Source of the DNA: Nostoc sp. FACHB-892 | GTDB lineage: Bacteria > Cyanobacteriota > Cyanobacteriia > Cyanobacteriales > Nostocaceae | Assembly (NCBI RefSeq): GCF_014698795.1 | Contig: NZ_JACJTR010000015.1 | Span: 1-64,000 of the forward strand | Reading direction: 5' to 3' | DNA length: 64,000 bases | Part shown: in pieces, positions 34,949-44,280 of the stretch | Layout: the number at the start of each line of letters is the position of its first letter | Numbering within the stretch: the stretch's first letter is position 1 | Notes under the pieces: generated by a model | Databases searched by the model: none | Told to the model about the DNA's origin: nothing | What the model saw: the letters and a program-made list of their open reading frames with translations, nothing else | Made by a program: the position numbers and the translations under genes

Positions 34949-35288
34949 TGCCTAAGCCTCTACAATGCTTTGAGAGCCTTGAATGCTGTGTAACAAATAG
35001 CACTCCTTTTTAGGCGGTTTGTTGACAGTAATAAACATAAGCATTCGTTCTCTATAATTGCTTCTATTAAACTCCGAACTTGTGGTGAAAACCAGAGTAA
35101 GTCAAATTGGTCTTCTTAGACAATAACCTTCTTACCCAAGTATGCCTTGTGAAGGATGCTAATGTGTTAATATTCCTATACGAAAAAAAGTCAGAAAATA
35201 TACTTGAATGTCGGAGATTTATGTGATAAATACCAATTGATTTCAAGCAAAAATAGGCAATAAATAGAGATAGTTTGACAAAAAAGCC
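34949..35288. other. Intergenic region between BFN gene and ribE
   Basis: No gene seen. I looked for an FMN riboswitch (RFN) ahead of riboflavin synthase and do not see its conserved AGGGGCGG or closing stem. The region should hold two divergent promoters. Confidence 0.45.
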
Positions 35289-35969
35289 GTGTTTACAGGA
35301 TTAATCCAGGCATTAGGAACGATGGAACCCTTGGGGGGCGATTCTTGGCAAATTACTTGTGTCAGCCAACCGGGTGAAGTAATTATGCAAGATTTGGCTT
35401 ATGGTGACAGTGTTGCAGTAGATGGCGTTTGCCTGACAGTAGAAAAAGTTTTAAAAGACGGGTTTATTGCCACGGCTTCACCGGAAACTCTACGCCGCAC
35501 GACGTTGGGAGGTGAGCAAACGCAACAAAGATATGTCAATTTAGAAGCGTCGCTAAGGGTAGGCAGTAAAGTTGGCGGTCATTTTGTGATGGGTCATGTA
35601 GACGGAATCGGTCGATTGCTAGTGGCAGAACAAACGGCTAGTTCTTGGGAAATGACCTTTATTGCATCCGAGGCGATCGCACGGTACATTGTCCCTAAAG
35701 GTAGCATAGCTGTTAATGGCATCAGTCTTACAGTAGCTGCATATGAACCAGAACTGTCTCAATTTAAGGTGGCAGTAATTCCCCTCACTTATGCCGAGAC
35801 AAATCTTCGCTATTTGGTTTCTGGGAGTTTGGTAAATCTAGAAGGGGATATTCTCGGCAAATACGTTGAAAAATTCCTTGACCCTGGAAACTCACACACC
35901 AGAGCTACTGATGAAACTAGTATGGATGGCATTACACCCTCATTCTTAGCAGAACACGGGTATTTGTAA
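35289..35969 (+). CDS. ribE: Riboflavin synthase, alpha subunit
   Basis: A 226-residue enzyme that converts two 6,7-dimethyl-8-ribityllumazine molecules to riboflavin. The two tandem lumazine-binding barrels are clear. Barrel 1 begins MFTGLIQALGTM and has DSVAVDGVCLTV. Barrel 2 starts after VGGHFVMGHVDGIG and has GSIAVNGISLTVA. Start is GTG at 35289, as MFTGLI is the universal N-terminus. The tail after residue 200 (NSHTRATDETSMDGIT) is a non-conserved extension. Monocistronic; other rib genes are not nearby. Confidence 0.96.
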   Translation: MFTGLIQALGTMEPLGGDSWQITCVSQPGEVIMQDLAYGDSVAVDGVCLTVEKVLKDGFIATASPETLRRTTLGGEQTQQRYVNLEASLRVGSKVGGHFVMGHVDGIGRLLVAEQTASSWEMTFIASEAIARYIVPKGSIAVNGISLTVAAYEPELSQFKVAVIPLTYAETNLRYLVSGSLVNLEGDILGKYVEKFLDPGNSHTRATDETSMDGITPSFLAEHGYL

Positions 35970-36084
35970 CTAAAAAAGTTAGAAGTTAGAAGTTAGAAGT
36001 TAGGAGTTAGAAGTTAGGAGTTAGGAGTTAAGAGTTAGGAGTTTTAAATTCATAACTCTTCACTCCTCACTCCTAACTTTCTTC
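35970..36084. repeat. STRR heptamer array (GTTAGAA/GTTAGGA)
   Basis: Tandem heptamers GTTAGAA and GTTAGGA run from 35978 to about 36040; the inverse type CACTCCTCACTCCTAAC follows to 36080. The halves are complementary and sit between convergent ribE and the M23 peptidase gene, so the RNA could fold as a long stem and help stop transcription from both sides. Confidence 0.8.
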
Positions 36085-37637
36085 TAACTTCCTGGTTTTT
36101 GGCTTACCTGAGTGGTTTGTAAGCCTAGCACTAACTGACTGAGGCCGCTTTGTAACTGTACGCCTGGGTCAGTAGCAACCCACCCATTCGGTGACAAATG
36201 ACGGACTTCAAAGTGCAGGTGAGGGCCTGTGGAGTTGCCGGTGCTGCCAACTCGCCCAATGACAGTTCCAGGTTCTACCCACTGACCGGGTTGAACAAAG
36301 ATTTCTGACATATGACCGTAGAGAGTTTGTTGAGCCGATTTGTGATTCAGGGTAACGGTTAAACCATAACCGCCTAACCAGTTAGCTGTTTCCACTTGAC
36401 CTGCTGCTGCTGCCAAAACTGGCGTACCTGCGGGCGCACCTAAGTCTGTACCAGTATGGAAGCGTTGATTACCTGTAATTGGATGAACTCGCCAACCAAA
36501 TACAGAAGTAATGGAAGCCGGAATAGATAGTGGATACATCATTCCCGTACCACTATAGGCGACTCTCCCCACGTAGGGGATTTGCGGCAATACTGATGCT
36601 AGAGAGAAGTCATAAGCTACGTTACTGGGGCGGGGTGCAATGTTGCCATCTGCCATTGGTGGCGGTAAAGTCCCACCAATGGGTGCGATGGGAGTTGCAC
36701 TCACTCTTGTGGGGCTAAATTCGCCGGGACTCGGGATAAACCGATTAGGGCGAAATGCACTCTTGCTGACACCGCTAGAACCACTTTGAGCAGCACGCCA
36801 TCTGCTGGTGTTGCCAGTAGTTGCAACTTGCCGCACGGGTGGAACTACTGGTAATTTTGCGTTTTGACTTCTTTTAAGCCAATTAGGTGCTTTACCATTA
36901 GAATCAGCTACACTCCTTTGAGGTGCTTTGGCACAAACGCCGCCTAATACGCTTTGTCCTGACGGCAAAATGGCTCGACAACCACTGGAGCGTTCTGTGA
37001 GAATTACGGAATTTGGTGCTTGATAAGTAGCTGTGGCACCACTGTCATAACTATTAGGATCAATATAGGCGTTACTATAATCCTTGGTTTTCCCGGCCGT
37101 TGCACTGACAGCGCTGTTCGAGTTATTTGATGGTTGAGCAACTTCTGGGAGTTTTTCAGGTAAAGAGCGAATAGAGGTATTGGGTTTTTCCTGTCTTACC
37201 CTTGCAGGAGTAACCTGGGAAGCTTCTACTTTGGGTTTTGGCTGTCTGATAATAACAACAGGTTCAGCAGCTTCGATTTTGGGTGTAGCCTGCCTAACTG
37301 GCTGTTTTGATTGAGCAACCTCTGGCTTGCGTAATCTTTGTCTGAGTGTGGTTCGCCGTTGGGAAAATTCCGGTTGCGCTGGCGCTGCTTGGGGCGCAAC
37401 AGTCTGTTTTTTAATTGGGTTTGTAACTGCTGTTGGCTGGAAATTTTCAACAGTAGGAACGATATTATCTATTTGTGTTTCAGTTTGGGCAAACACAAAG
37501 CCGCCGCTAAGGAGGCTGACGCTACTCAGCCAACAGAGGCTCTGGGCTGGTAGTGTTGAGGCAAAACGTTTTTTTGTTAGACCTTGCTGCCATAAGTAAT
37601 GCAAACGATGATGGGCAGAATTATTGCGCTGCGTCAT
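36084..37637 (-). CDS. M23-family metallopeptidase (LytM/NlpD-like)
   Basis: A 517-residue cell-wall hydrolase. N-terminal residues 1-50 contain an export signal (SLCWLSSVSLLSGGFVFAQ). Then comes a ~300-residue proline-, arginine- and glutamine-rich linker. The C-terminal M23 domain (about 370-500) has zinc ligands in RFHTGTDLGAPAGTPV (H and D) and in GNSTGPHLHFEVRH (HLH). All ligands are present, so it should be an active endopeptidase on peptidoglycan cross-bridges rather than a degenerate activator. The long linker would let it span the envelope. Confidence 0.93.
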   Translation of the reverse strand: MTQRNNSAHHRLHYLWQQGLTKKRFASTLPAQSLCWLSSVSLLSGGFVFAQTETQIDNIVPTVENFQPTAVTNPIKKQTVAPQAAPAQPEFSQRRTTLRQRLRKPEVAQSKQPVRQATPKIEAAEPVVIIRQPKPKVEASQVTPARVRQEKPNTSIRSLPEKLPEVAQPSNNSNSAVSATAGKTKDYSNAYIDPNSYDSGATATYQAPNSVILTERSSGCRAILPSGQSVLGGVCAKAPQRSVADSNGKAPNWLKRSQNAKLPVVPPVRQVATTGNTSRWRAAQSGSSGVSKSAFRPNRFIPSPGEFSPTRVSATPIAPIGGTLPPPMADGNIAPRPSNVAYDFSLASVLPQIPYVGRVAYSGTGMMYPLSIPASITSVFGWRVHPITGNQRFHTGTDLGAPAGTPVLAAAAGQVETANWLGGYGLTVTLNHKSAQQTLYGHMSEIFVQPGQWVEPGTVIGRVGSTGNSTGPHLHFEVRHLSPNGWVATDPGVQLQSGLSQLVLGLQTTQVSQKPGS

Positions 37638-37727
37638 TTGTTCTCTCAGTTGTGTGTAATTAGCCTAAAGAGATGATGCTAGTGGTTTGTCTTGCCCAAA
37701 GAGCGAAATTTTGAACAAACCTCAAAT

Positions 37728-38546
37728 TTAAACGGAAGATTTATGGTACCCCAAACTGATTGTACCGGGTTCAATATAAATTTCCGGTGTAATTAGTTGT
37801 TTTGTATCCTCTGTTTCCAAATCAACTCGTAAATTTCCTTGAGGAGTCACCCCAACTACTGTACCTGAAATATTATTGATGTACACCCGATCACCCATAT
37901 TTATAAGCAAATCTAAATAGCGAGACAACAGTATGCTTACTCCTTCTTTGGCAAGGCACTCCATACCGGATTCTATTCCCAGTAAGACGATAGAGGTGAG
38001 CATTTCCAGACAAGAAATTGGTCTGAAATCTTGCAAAGCTTGCCACGATTCCAGATTTATTCCAGTTTCGGGTACTGGGTTTGTCCAGTTAATACCAACA
38101 CCAATTACTGCTTGAGTGATTTGTCCTTTGTTTACTTTTGTTTCTGTCAAAATGCCGCCTAGTTTGCGACCATTTAAAACTAAATCATTGGGCCATTTTA
38201 TCCCAACATCTACACCGCGCTGGCGCAATTGAGACGCAATTCCCCAAGCAGTAGCGAAAGTTAGTTGGTAACTTTCAGTAGCCTCGATTTTGTGATCGAA
38301 AGAAATCGCTACGGAAAGATATAATCCCCCAACTGGAGAAATCCACTCGCGTCCCCATTGTCCCCGTCCAGCAGATTGTACAGTTGCAATTACTACTGTT
38401 CCTGAAATAGCCCCTTGGTTGAGTAAGTTCCAGAGGGTCTGGTTAGTTGAGGAGACGCTTTCAAAAAAGTGAAGGGAAAATGGTAAATATGTATACTTTT
38501 GCCCTGCTTTCAAGGCTGTTTCCAAGTTTTGCAGATTAAATCCCAC
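37728..38546 (-). CDS. birA: Biotin--[acetyl-CoA carboxylase] ligase
   Basis: A 272-residue biotin protein ligase without the N-terminal DNA-binding domain of E. coli BirA. The catalytic loop is SAGRGQWGREWISPVGGLYLS (shown in part; GRGxxGR near 79-84). WPNDLVLNGRKLGGILTE follows, then the central IGVGINWTNP, and a C-terminal SH3-like domain (GTVVGVTPQGNLRV). It biotinylates AccB for fatty-acid synthesis. No repressor function is expected. It is divergent from pgeF, 71 bp away. Confidence 0.95.
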   Translation of the reverse strand: MGFNLQNLETALKAGQKYTYLPFSLHFFESVSSTNQTLWNLLNQGAISGTVVIATVQSAGRGQWGREWISPVGGLYLSVAISFDHKIEATESYQLTFATAWGIASQLRQRGVDVGIKWPNDLVLNGRKLGGILTETKVNKGQITQAVIGVGINWTNPVPETGINLESWQALQDFRPISCLEMLTSIVLLGIESGMECLAKEGVSILLSRYLDLLINMGDRVYINNISGTVVGVTPQGNLRVDLETEDTKQLITPEIYIEPGTISLGYHKSSV

Positions 38547-38623
38547 AGCAATTAACCCAAATTCCGTTGTTCAAGTTAGCATTGATTGGCTGATGAGTGA
38601 TTTCTGTTTAGGTTTGGTTGAAG

Positions 38624-39403
38624 ATGCACACTTGGCACTGGCACAATTGGGAAGGATTGCCCTATCTAACTTGTAGTATTCTGGAACGTTGGCATCACGG
38701 CTTCTTTACCCAGCAGTTTTGGCCGCGATCGCCACAAGTTATCACAGAAGTATTGCAACCAGAGGCATCAGTCTATCGCTTAAAGCAGGTTCATGGCAAT
38801 ACTGTTCTCACCCCCCAAGAAGTTGAGAGCTTCTTAAGCTCTGCTGGGGAGGATTTAGCATCGGCGGATGGTTTAATGAGTGAGCAGCCTCTACAAGCCG
38901 TTTGGGTAGCTAGTGCTGATTGTACACCCGTGCTGATGGGGGATGTGAAAACTGGACGAGTGGCAGCATTACACGCTGGTTGGCGGGGGACTGCCAAGAA
39001 GATTGTTCCCTTAGCGATCGCTCGATTACAATCTCAAGGCAGCAAACTCGATGATTTACGCATTGCAATGGGACCCGCGATCGCTGGTGAGGTTTACCAA
39101 GTCTCTGTAGAGGTCGCTGCCGAAGTTGGGGCTAGTATTATACCAGATGATGACAAACAAAAAATTGTTCAAGCATTGCATGAATTACCAAATTCACCCT
39201 TACTGGAAGATCCTAATCCGGGAAAGGTAAGGTTAGATGTGCGGCGAGTGAATACCTTACAACTAGAAAACATGGGGATTAGTGCAGAACAAATTGCGAT
39301 CGCCCCTTATTGTACTTTCCAAACTCCAGAGCATTTCTTTTCTTACCGCCGGGAAAAAGAGAAAAAAGTTCAATGGTCAGGGATTGTCAGTGGTAAAAGG
39401 TAA
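38624..39403 (+). CDS. pgeF: Peptidoglycan editing factor (YfiH/laccase-domain family)
   Basis: A 259-residue protein of the DUF152/PgeF family, thought to remove wrong amino acids from peptidoglycan precursors; homologues also show purine nucleoside phosphorylase activity. The zinc site is visible: LKQVHGNTVL (His), VWVASADCTPVLM (Cys), VAALHAGWRGTAKKI (His) and APYCTFQTPEHFFSYRRE. A frame start at TTG 38618 would add two residues (MK); I choose ATG 38624 as the normal codon. It is divergent from birA. Confidence 0.92.
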   Translation: MHTWHWHNWEGLPYLTCSILERWHHGFFTQQFWPRSPQVITEVLQPEASVYRLKQVHGNTVLTPQEVESFLSSAGEDLASADGLMSEQPLQAVWVASADCTPVLMGDVKTGRVAALHAGWRGTAKKIVPLAIARLQSQGSKLDDLRIAMGPAIAGEVYQVSVEVAAEVGASIIPDDDKQKIVQALHELPNSPLLEDPNPGKVRLDVRRVNTLQLENMGISAEQIAIAPYCTFQTPEHFFSYRREKEKKVQWSGIVSGKR

Positions 39404-39443
39404 AAGTGGTTTTAAACTTTAGTATCAATTGACTTCTGATGTT

Positions 39444-40919
39444 CTAAATTTCCACCCTACTTAAAGGTTCAAAGTTCATCATTTGTTTTTGAGGCAGTGA
39501 ACTAATTGCTAAAACTAAAATACTTAGGGTGATTCCTAAAACTCCATAACTTGGTAGGGCGAAGATAGTTACTTTCATAATGTATGGCAATTCCCCTGCT
39601 TTCACGTTCCAACGGTTTGCTAAAGAGTGGATGAGCCAGCCATGAATAACTGCTGTTTGCACTGCAAGAGAGCAAACCCCTGCTAACCAAACAAAGATTC
39701 TTTTTCTAGAAAATTTACAATGCCTAATCTGAGCCAGTAAATCATTTAGCAAAAAAACAACAGCAGGTATTAACATCACAGAACTAGTTTCTTGCGAATA
39801 GATGATCGCAATACTCAAGCAAGAAACGAGTGCCATTTCTGGTAAATATATTTTTTTTGACCAACCTGTTAAAGATTGTTGTAGATACCAATACCAACCT
39901 ACCAAACCAACAATTATCAGAACAAGTAAGTTTGACAATAGCTTGGCAAAGAATGGGTTATTGGGAAATAATCTCGGCCCCACAACCATTAAATCGATGC
40001 GACTGATTGAAATATAGGGGCTAACTGCGGGATCGTTTTGCCAGAGTGAAAATCCACGAGCGACATCCGACACGAATTGCGTCAAAGAATTGCCCGTCAA
40101 GGCTAGACCTATAAATACTAGAAAAGTTACTGTGACAACAGATACAAAAACTAGAGATAACCGTCTTTTAAGTAGAAAATACAGAACGAATAATGCAGCT
40201 AATGTTGGTTTACAAACGGCAAGTCCCAAGCAAATTCCTGCTGGAATATCTTGATGTTTTCTAGCCAAGATAAACATCCATAAGATAAGAACTGCAATAA
40301 AAATGGCAATATTACCAACTTGAAGATCGCGAACTACGCCATAAATTAAGGCAACCGAAATTGTGCAAATAGTTCTGAAGGCTCGTGACTTAGACTCTAG
40401 TAATATATTCGCTCCCCATAAGGCCAAAACGATTGCTAATACATGCATTACAACCCAGATTTTAAATGCAGTATTGATCGAAAAATAACCCAAAAACCAG
40501 ATCAGAGGAATAATATTAGGTGGATATACAAACGGTGGAAGAGAGCCACACACCGTAGTTATAGTACAAAAATTCTGATTAAAAATCTCGACATTAAAAG
40601 GACTCAAATGCTGATGAGCCAATTTACTCGCCACATAATACCACTGGAAATCCCATAAAGGTGGATTTGGCTGGTTGAGGAAATGTATTAGCCAACCTGT
40701 ATAACAGAGGAATCTTGTAACTACTAATACAACAACTGCTTGGACGAGAAAGTTAACAATTGGTTGACGAAAAAATTGTATCAACCTTTGGATCACAGGA
40801 GATTTTAAGAATAAAGAATTTTTCCAGGCTGCCTTTTCATCATCTAATCGCCAATTATTTTTGAGAACAAAAGCAACTACAATTACTATAATTAAATTCC
40901 AAAAGCCAAAGCTTATCAT
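39444..40919 (-). CDS. GT87-type integral membrane glycosyltransferase (DUF2029)
   Basis: A 491-residue polytopic membrane protein with about ten hydrophobic helices. The large loop after helix 2 carries NPPLWDFQWYYVASKLAHQ (aspartate and tryptophan typical of GT-C enzymes that use polyprenyl-phosphate sugars). LGLAVCKPTLAALFVLYFLLKRR matches the DUF2029/GT87 pattern. It probably adds a mannose-like residue to a lipid or glycan at the outer face of the inner membrane; donor and acceptor are unknown. It is followed upstream by a 400-bp gap and then csaB. Confidence 0.82.
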   Translation of the reverse strand: MISFGFWNLIIVIVVAFVLKNNWRLDDEKAAWKNSLFLKSPVIQRLIQFFRQPIVNFLVQAVVVLVVTRFLCYTGWLIHFLNQPNPPLWDFQWYYVASKLAHQHLSPFNVEIFNQNFCTITTVCGSLPPFVYPPNIIPLIWFLGYFSINTAFKIWVVMHVLAIVLALWGANILLESKSRAFRTICTISVALIYGVVRDLQVGNIAIFIAVLILWMFILARKHQDIPAGICLGLAVCKPTLAALFVLYFLLKRRLSLVFVSVVTVTFLVFIGLALTGNSLTQFVSDVARGFSLWQNDPAVSPYISISRIDLMVVGPRLFPNNPFFAKLLSNLLVLIIVGLVGWYWYLQQSLTGWSKKIYLPEMALVSCLSIAIIYSQETSSVMLIPAVVFLLNDLLAQIRHCKFSRKRIFVWLAGVCSLAVQTAVIHGWLIHSLANRWNVKAGELPYIMKVTIFALPSYGVLGITLSILVLAISSLPQKQMMNFEPLSRVEI

Positions 40920-41321
40920 CGGAATAATCTCAATAATTATTTCTGTATTTTGCAGATAATATCACTGAAGTCAATCTCGATAATAGATACTTAAGTATTT
41001 TCATCGCTACTTCACAAAAATTTGATAATTACTCCCGATTATTTTCATAATTACTTCATAAAATTTTCATAATTACTCCCTTCCCGCCATAAAATTGGCA
41101 AAAAAGATGCATCTTTCCATGCCACTTGCTTGCCTGTAGGGGTAACTGGAAACTACCCTTTAACCTTTTAACTCTGCGTTCTCTGCGCCTCTGTGGTTAA
41201 AGAAAATACTTTTTAGCTGCTCCAGATGTGGAGGACGCAGAGAGAAAAAAGATTTTACCAGCCAACTTCAAAAGGTTAGTCTTCAAAGTTTTGCATTCTC
41301 TTCGCTCTATATTTTTTGGTC
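40920..41321. other. Intergenic region with short direct repeats
   Basis: No gene. TTTTCATAATTACT is repeated at about 41041 and 41063 (with TTTGATAATTACT at 41020), a small direct-repeat cluster. GCGTTCTCTGCGCCTCTGTGGTTAAAGAAA at 41177-41206 is of the kind dispersed over cyanobacterial genomes. Confidence 0.5.
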
Positions 41322-42374
41322 TTACTTATTACATAAAGCGTGGCTCAACAACTCGCGGTGCATTAATGCTCTATCTACTAAAGATTGTATTTGCTCTGGT
41401 GATAACGGATCACCATTAGCATAATGCTCCATCCAAGCCAGACTAATCAAATTAGGGTCATCTGGTAAACTTGCTAAATCCCATCCAGGCATTTGCAAGT
41501 CTTCCATGAGACGATTTACCTTGGGGTCATAACTGAGAGCAAAGCAGCGACAACCTTCAGATGCAGCCATAATCAAGCTGTGTAGGCGCATCCCTATTGC
41601 CATTTCCACACCGCGAAACACACCTTTCAAAAGTTGCGGATCTTCCAGACATAAAATCTTGCTAACATCTTTAAGGCGTGGTTGAATAGCTTCGGCAATA
41701 CTTAAATCTTCACTTTTTTGAAACGGCAGTAGTAAGATAAAAGCCTGCGTAGCTTTTTGAAAATCAACCAAAGCACGAGTTAAATTTGCTAGGCGTGTTT
41801 CTGTAAGTTGAGGATGCGATCGCAACGTTACTGCAACTCTCGGCGCAGGTAAATCCCAAAGTCCTGGTACTGGTTTCGATTCCAACGCCCAAACCGGGTC
41901 AGGAGCTATGATACAAGGAATTTGCCAATCAGATAATAAAGCCGCACTGGCGCGATCGCGGACACTAACTTTGCTACAATTACCAAAGGTTTGCCGTGCC
42001 AACCAACGAGTTTGCGGACGCACTAACGGGCCAATACCCTGCGCCCAAGCAACAGTTTTCAAGCCCATTTTCTGCGCCAATGCCATCAGTCCCCCATAAT
42101 AAAATGGGCTGATAGTGCTAGTAACATCCTGAATGAGACTCCCGCCGCCCCAAATCAAGGCATCACTTGAGCGTAAAGCTTGCAGTACAGGTAAAACAGC
42201 CATGCGATCGCAAGTTTCTACATTGTAGCGATCGCGCGTTTCTTTTGGATTACCAGAAAGCACCACAGGCGTTACGTGAGATGGTAACATTTGCAAAAGC
42301 GTTGCCAACAAAGCTTCGTCACCACCATTACCTTTACCGTAATATCCAGACAATAACGCCCGCATCTTTGCCAT
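41322..42374 (-). CDS. csaB: Polysaccharide pyruvyl transferase
   Basis: A 350-residue CsaB-family enzyme that puts pyruvyl ketals on cell-wall polysaccharide. It starts MAKMRALLSGYYGKGNGGDEALLATLL, with the GYYGxGNxGDE nucleotide-like loop, and has LIWGGGSLIQDVTS near 74, AWAQGIGPL near 109 and GMRLHSLIMAASEG near 257, all family blocks. In bacteria with S-layers the pyruvylated glycan anchors SLH-domain proteins; cyanobacterial outer-membrane SLH porins make the same role plausible. Either ATG (residue 1 or 4) may be used. Confidence 0.93.
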   Translation of the reverse strand: MAKMRALLSGYYGKGNGGDEALLATLLQMLPSHVTPVVLSGNPKETRDRYNVETCDRMAVLPVLQALRSSDALIWGGGSLIQDVTSTISPFYYGGLMALAQKMGLKTVAWAQGIGPLVRPQTRWLARQTFGNCSKVSVRDRASAALLSDWQIPCIIAPDPVWALESKPVPGLWDLPAPRVAVTLRSHPQLTETRLANLTRALVDFQKATQAFILLLPFQKSEDLSIAEAIQPRLKDVSKILCLEDPQLLKGVFRGVEMAIGMRLHSLIMAASEGCRCFALSYDPKVNRLMEDLQMPGWDLASLPDDPNLISLAWMEHYANGDPLSPEQIQSLVDRALMHRELLSHALCNK

Positions 42375-42427
42375 TTTAGATTTTGGATTAACAACTTTTT
42401 TAACGTAGCTATATATAAAGATGTGGA

Positions 42428-42488
42428 AACTCCTAACTCCTAACTCTTAACTCCCCACTCCCCACTCCCAACTCCCAACTCCCAACTT
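42428..42488. repeat. STRR heptamer array (CTCCTAA / CCCCACT / CCCAACT)
   Basis: ACTCCTAACTCCTAACTCTTAACTCCCC, then CCCCACTCCCAACTCCCAACTCCCAAC: three heptamer variants in succession, ending 4 bp before the ATG of the DUF2499 gene. That gene therefore lacks a normal ribosome-binding site in front of its start. Confidence 0.8.
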
Positions 42489-42492
42489 TTTT

Positions 42493-42828
42493 ATGCACGC
42501 CCTATCGATTCCCACCTGGATTATTCATGTTTCTAGCGTTATTGAGTGGATTGTCGCCATTTGGTTAATCTGGACTTATGGCGAACTTACTAATAACCGC
42601 AATTGGTGGGGATTGTCCCTTGCCATGTTACCAGCTTTAGTCAGCGCCATGTGTGCTTGTACTTGGCATTATTTCGACAACACCGAATCTCTGGAATGGC
42701 TGGTAACGCTTCAAGCTACCATGACCTTAGTTGGTAATTTTACGCTTTGGGCAGCAGCGTATTTGATTTGGCGTTCTACCAAGTCTGTTAACACTGTTGA
42801 ACCAAAACCTATCGAATCAGAACAATGA
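42493..42828 (+). CDS. DUF2499 membrane protein
   Basis: A 111-residue protein with three hydrophobic helices, matching the DUF2499 family found in cyanobacteria and chloroplasts. Conserved blocks: LSIPTWIIHVSSVIEWIVA, CACTWHYFDNTESLEWLV and LQATMTLVGNFTLW. Its stop overlaps the next start (ATGA, 42825-42828), so the two genes are translationally coupled. Function unknown; the lineage distribution hints at thylakoid or photosynthesis-associated work. The start codon follows a heptamer array with no Shine-Dalgarno sequence. Confidence 0.9.
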   Translation: MHALSIPTWIIHVSSVIEWIVAIWLIWTYGELTNNRNWWGLSLAMLPALVSAMCACTWHYFDNTESLEWLVTLQATMTLVGNFTLWAAAYLIWRSTKSVNTVEPKPIESEQ

Positions 42829-43136
42829 TTTCTAAAGAAACCCTGTTTGCACTTTCACTGTTTCCCTATTTGGGTTTCTTGTGGTTTATCAGCCGCAGTC
42901 CGCAAATGCCGCGTTTAGCGCTGTATGGATTTTATGGCACTCTCGTCTTTGTTGCCATCACCATTCCAGCCGGAATTTATGCTGTATTGCATTATGGCAA
43001 GCCTTTGGCAGATGTGGATTGGTTGCACGGTGGTGCAGAAGTATTTTTGACGCTTTCTAATATTTTGCTTGTGCTGGGTTTTGGACAGGCTGTAAGGCAA
43101 TTAAAAATGAAAAATACGAACCCCAGCGATAGCTAG
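42825..43136 (+). CDS. DUF3593 membrane protein
   Basis: A 103-residue protein with three hydrophobic helices, matching DUF3593. Marks: LSLFPYLGFLWFISRSPQMP, YGFYGTLVFVAITIPAGIYA and DVDWLHGGAEVFLTLSNILL. The DUF2499-DUF3593 pair is a conserved neighbourhood in cyanobacteria, which suggests the two small proteins form one membrane complex. hisA follows after 35 bp and may be co-transcribed, though the pathways are unrelated. Confidence 0.9.
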   Translation: MISKETLFALSLFPYLGFLWFISRSPQMPRLALYGFYGTLVFVAITIPAGIYAVLHYGKPLADVDWLHGGAEVFLTLSNILLVLGFGQAVRQLKMKNTNPSDS

Positions 43137-43171
43137 GGTTTTGATTGCATTGAGTTATGAGGAAGAGTTAA

Positions 43172-43945
43172 ATGGATGTAATTCCAGCAATTGATTTACT
43201 AGAAGGTCGCTGTGTGCGACTGTATCAAGGAGACTACGATCGCTCACAAGTTTTTAGCGATAATCCTGCTGATGTTGCTAAACAGTGGGTAGATCAGGGT
43301 GCTACCAGATTGCATATAGTTGATTTAGATGGTGCTAAAGCCGGTAAAGTAGTAAACCTGGGGGCAATCGAAGCGATCGCTCATGCGGTGTCAGTGCCCA
43401 TTGAAATTGGTGGAGGATTGCGCGATCGCACCAGTGTGCAACAAGTATTCAATCTAGGGATACAGTGGGCAATTCTCGGCACTATCGCTGTAGAACAACC
43501 CCAGCTAGTGCAAGAACTCTGCCAAGAATTTCCCGAACAGATTATTATCGGTATTGATGCCCGTAACGGCCGCGTAGCAACTCGCGGTTGGTTAGAAACC
43601 TCAGAAGTTTTAGCAACCCAACTGGCTGTACAAATGCAAGAATTGGGTGCAGCCGCGATAATTTACACAGATATCCACCGAGATGGTACACTTATAGGTC
43701 CCAATTTAGAAGCTTTGCGAGAACTTGCAGCAGTAATTTCCATCCCGATAATTGCCTCTGGTGGGGTAAGTTCTGTCACCGATTTGTTGAGTTTGTTGGC
43801 GTTAGAACCTCAAGGGGTGACTGGTGTGATTGTCGGACGTGCTTTATATACTGGGGATATTTTACTCAGAGAAGCGTTGCGAGCGATCGGGCCTGGGCGG
43901 ATACAGGATATTCCACCCAATCTAGGTTTTTCAACCTTTGCTTGA
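43172..43945 (+). CDS. hisA: ProFAR isomerase of histidine biosynthesis
   Basis: A 257-residue (beta/alpha)8 barrel. It starts MDVIPAIDLLEGRCVRLYQG with catalytic Asp8. The second catalytic Asp is in IIYTDIHRDGTLIGPN near 131. Phosphate loops are EIGGGLRD near 79 and IASGGVSS near 196. It converts ProFAR to PRFAR in the histidine pathway. The gene is complete, with a GGAAGAG ribosome-binding site at 43160. Confidence 0.97.
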   Translation: MDVIPAIDLLEGRCVRLYQGDYDRSQVFSDNPADVAKQWVDQGATRLHIVDLDGAKAGKVVNLGAIEAIAHAVSVPIEIGGGLRDRTSVQQVFNLGIQWAILGTIAVEQPQLVQELCQEFPEQIIIGIDARNGRVATRGWLETSEVLATQLAVQMQELGAAAIIYTDIHRDGTLIGPNLEALRELAAVISIPIIASGGVSSVTDLLSLLALEPQGVTGVIVGRALYTGDILLREALRAIGPGRIQDIPPNLGFSTFA

Positions 43946-43989
43946 CATTTTCAACCTTTGCCAAAAGGTTTTGCCTACGTTTAATGTAC

Positions 43990-44017
43990 AGATGTATCTG
44001 TGTATACAGATACATCT
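43990..44017. terminator. Strong hairpin downstream of hisA
   Basis: AGATGTATCTGT-GTAT-ACAGATACATCT: perfect 12-bp arms and a 4-nt loop, followed by TTAATAT. It lies 45 bp after the hisA stop and is the likely end of that operon, though AT-rich and with only a short U-run. From 44018 to 44280 I see nothing further. Confidence 0.6.
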
Positions 44018-44280
44018 TTAATATAGCTATTTCAAACCAAAAGTTGCTTTCTAAAAGCTTACTACTGGTATCAAATGGACGAATTGATTCAATTACCAAG
44101 CCTGTTATTCTTTTATTAAATAAAATTTCCGTGCTGACTGAAAGAATTTTCCTCTCAATGCATAGCGCTTCCAATTTCTCGTTAGTGGAAACAACACTAG
44201 TAGAATAATTCTACAAAATCTGTATAACTTGATTCTAAATTAAGTATCGTTCAGAGTTAAGATAACAAAATTATCTAAAA

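Noticed and set aside
34949..35288. FMN riboswitch ahead of ribE
   Set aside because: The conserved RFN core sequences are not visible and the gap is plain AT-rich DNA.
34292..36090. Possible CRISPR arrays at the repeat-rich gaps
   Set aside because: Units are 7 bp and contiguous, without 30-bp spacers; these are STRR heptamer arrays, and no cas gene is present.
41228..41419. 63-codon frame overlapping the csaB 3' end on the opposite strand
   Set aside because: Mostly antisense to csaB and rich in repeat sequence; csaB has far stronger family evidence.
43588..44208. 206-codon frame overlapping hisA on the same strand
   Set aside because: Cys/Arg/Ser-rich out-of-frame translation of hisA; hisA is unambiguous.
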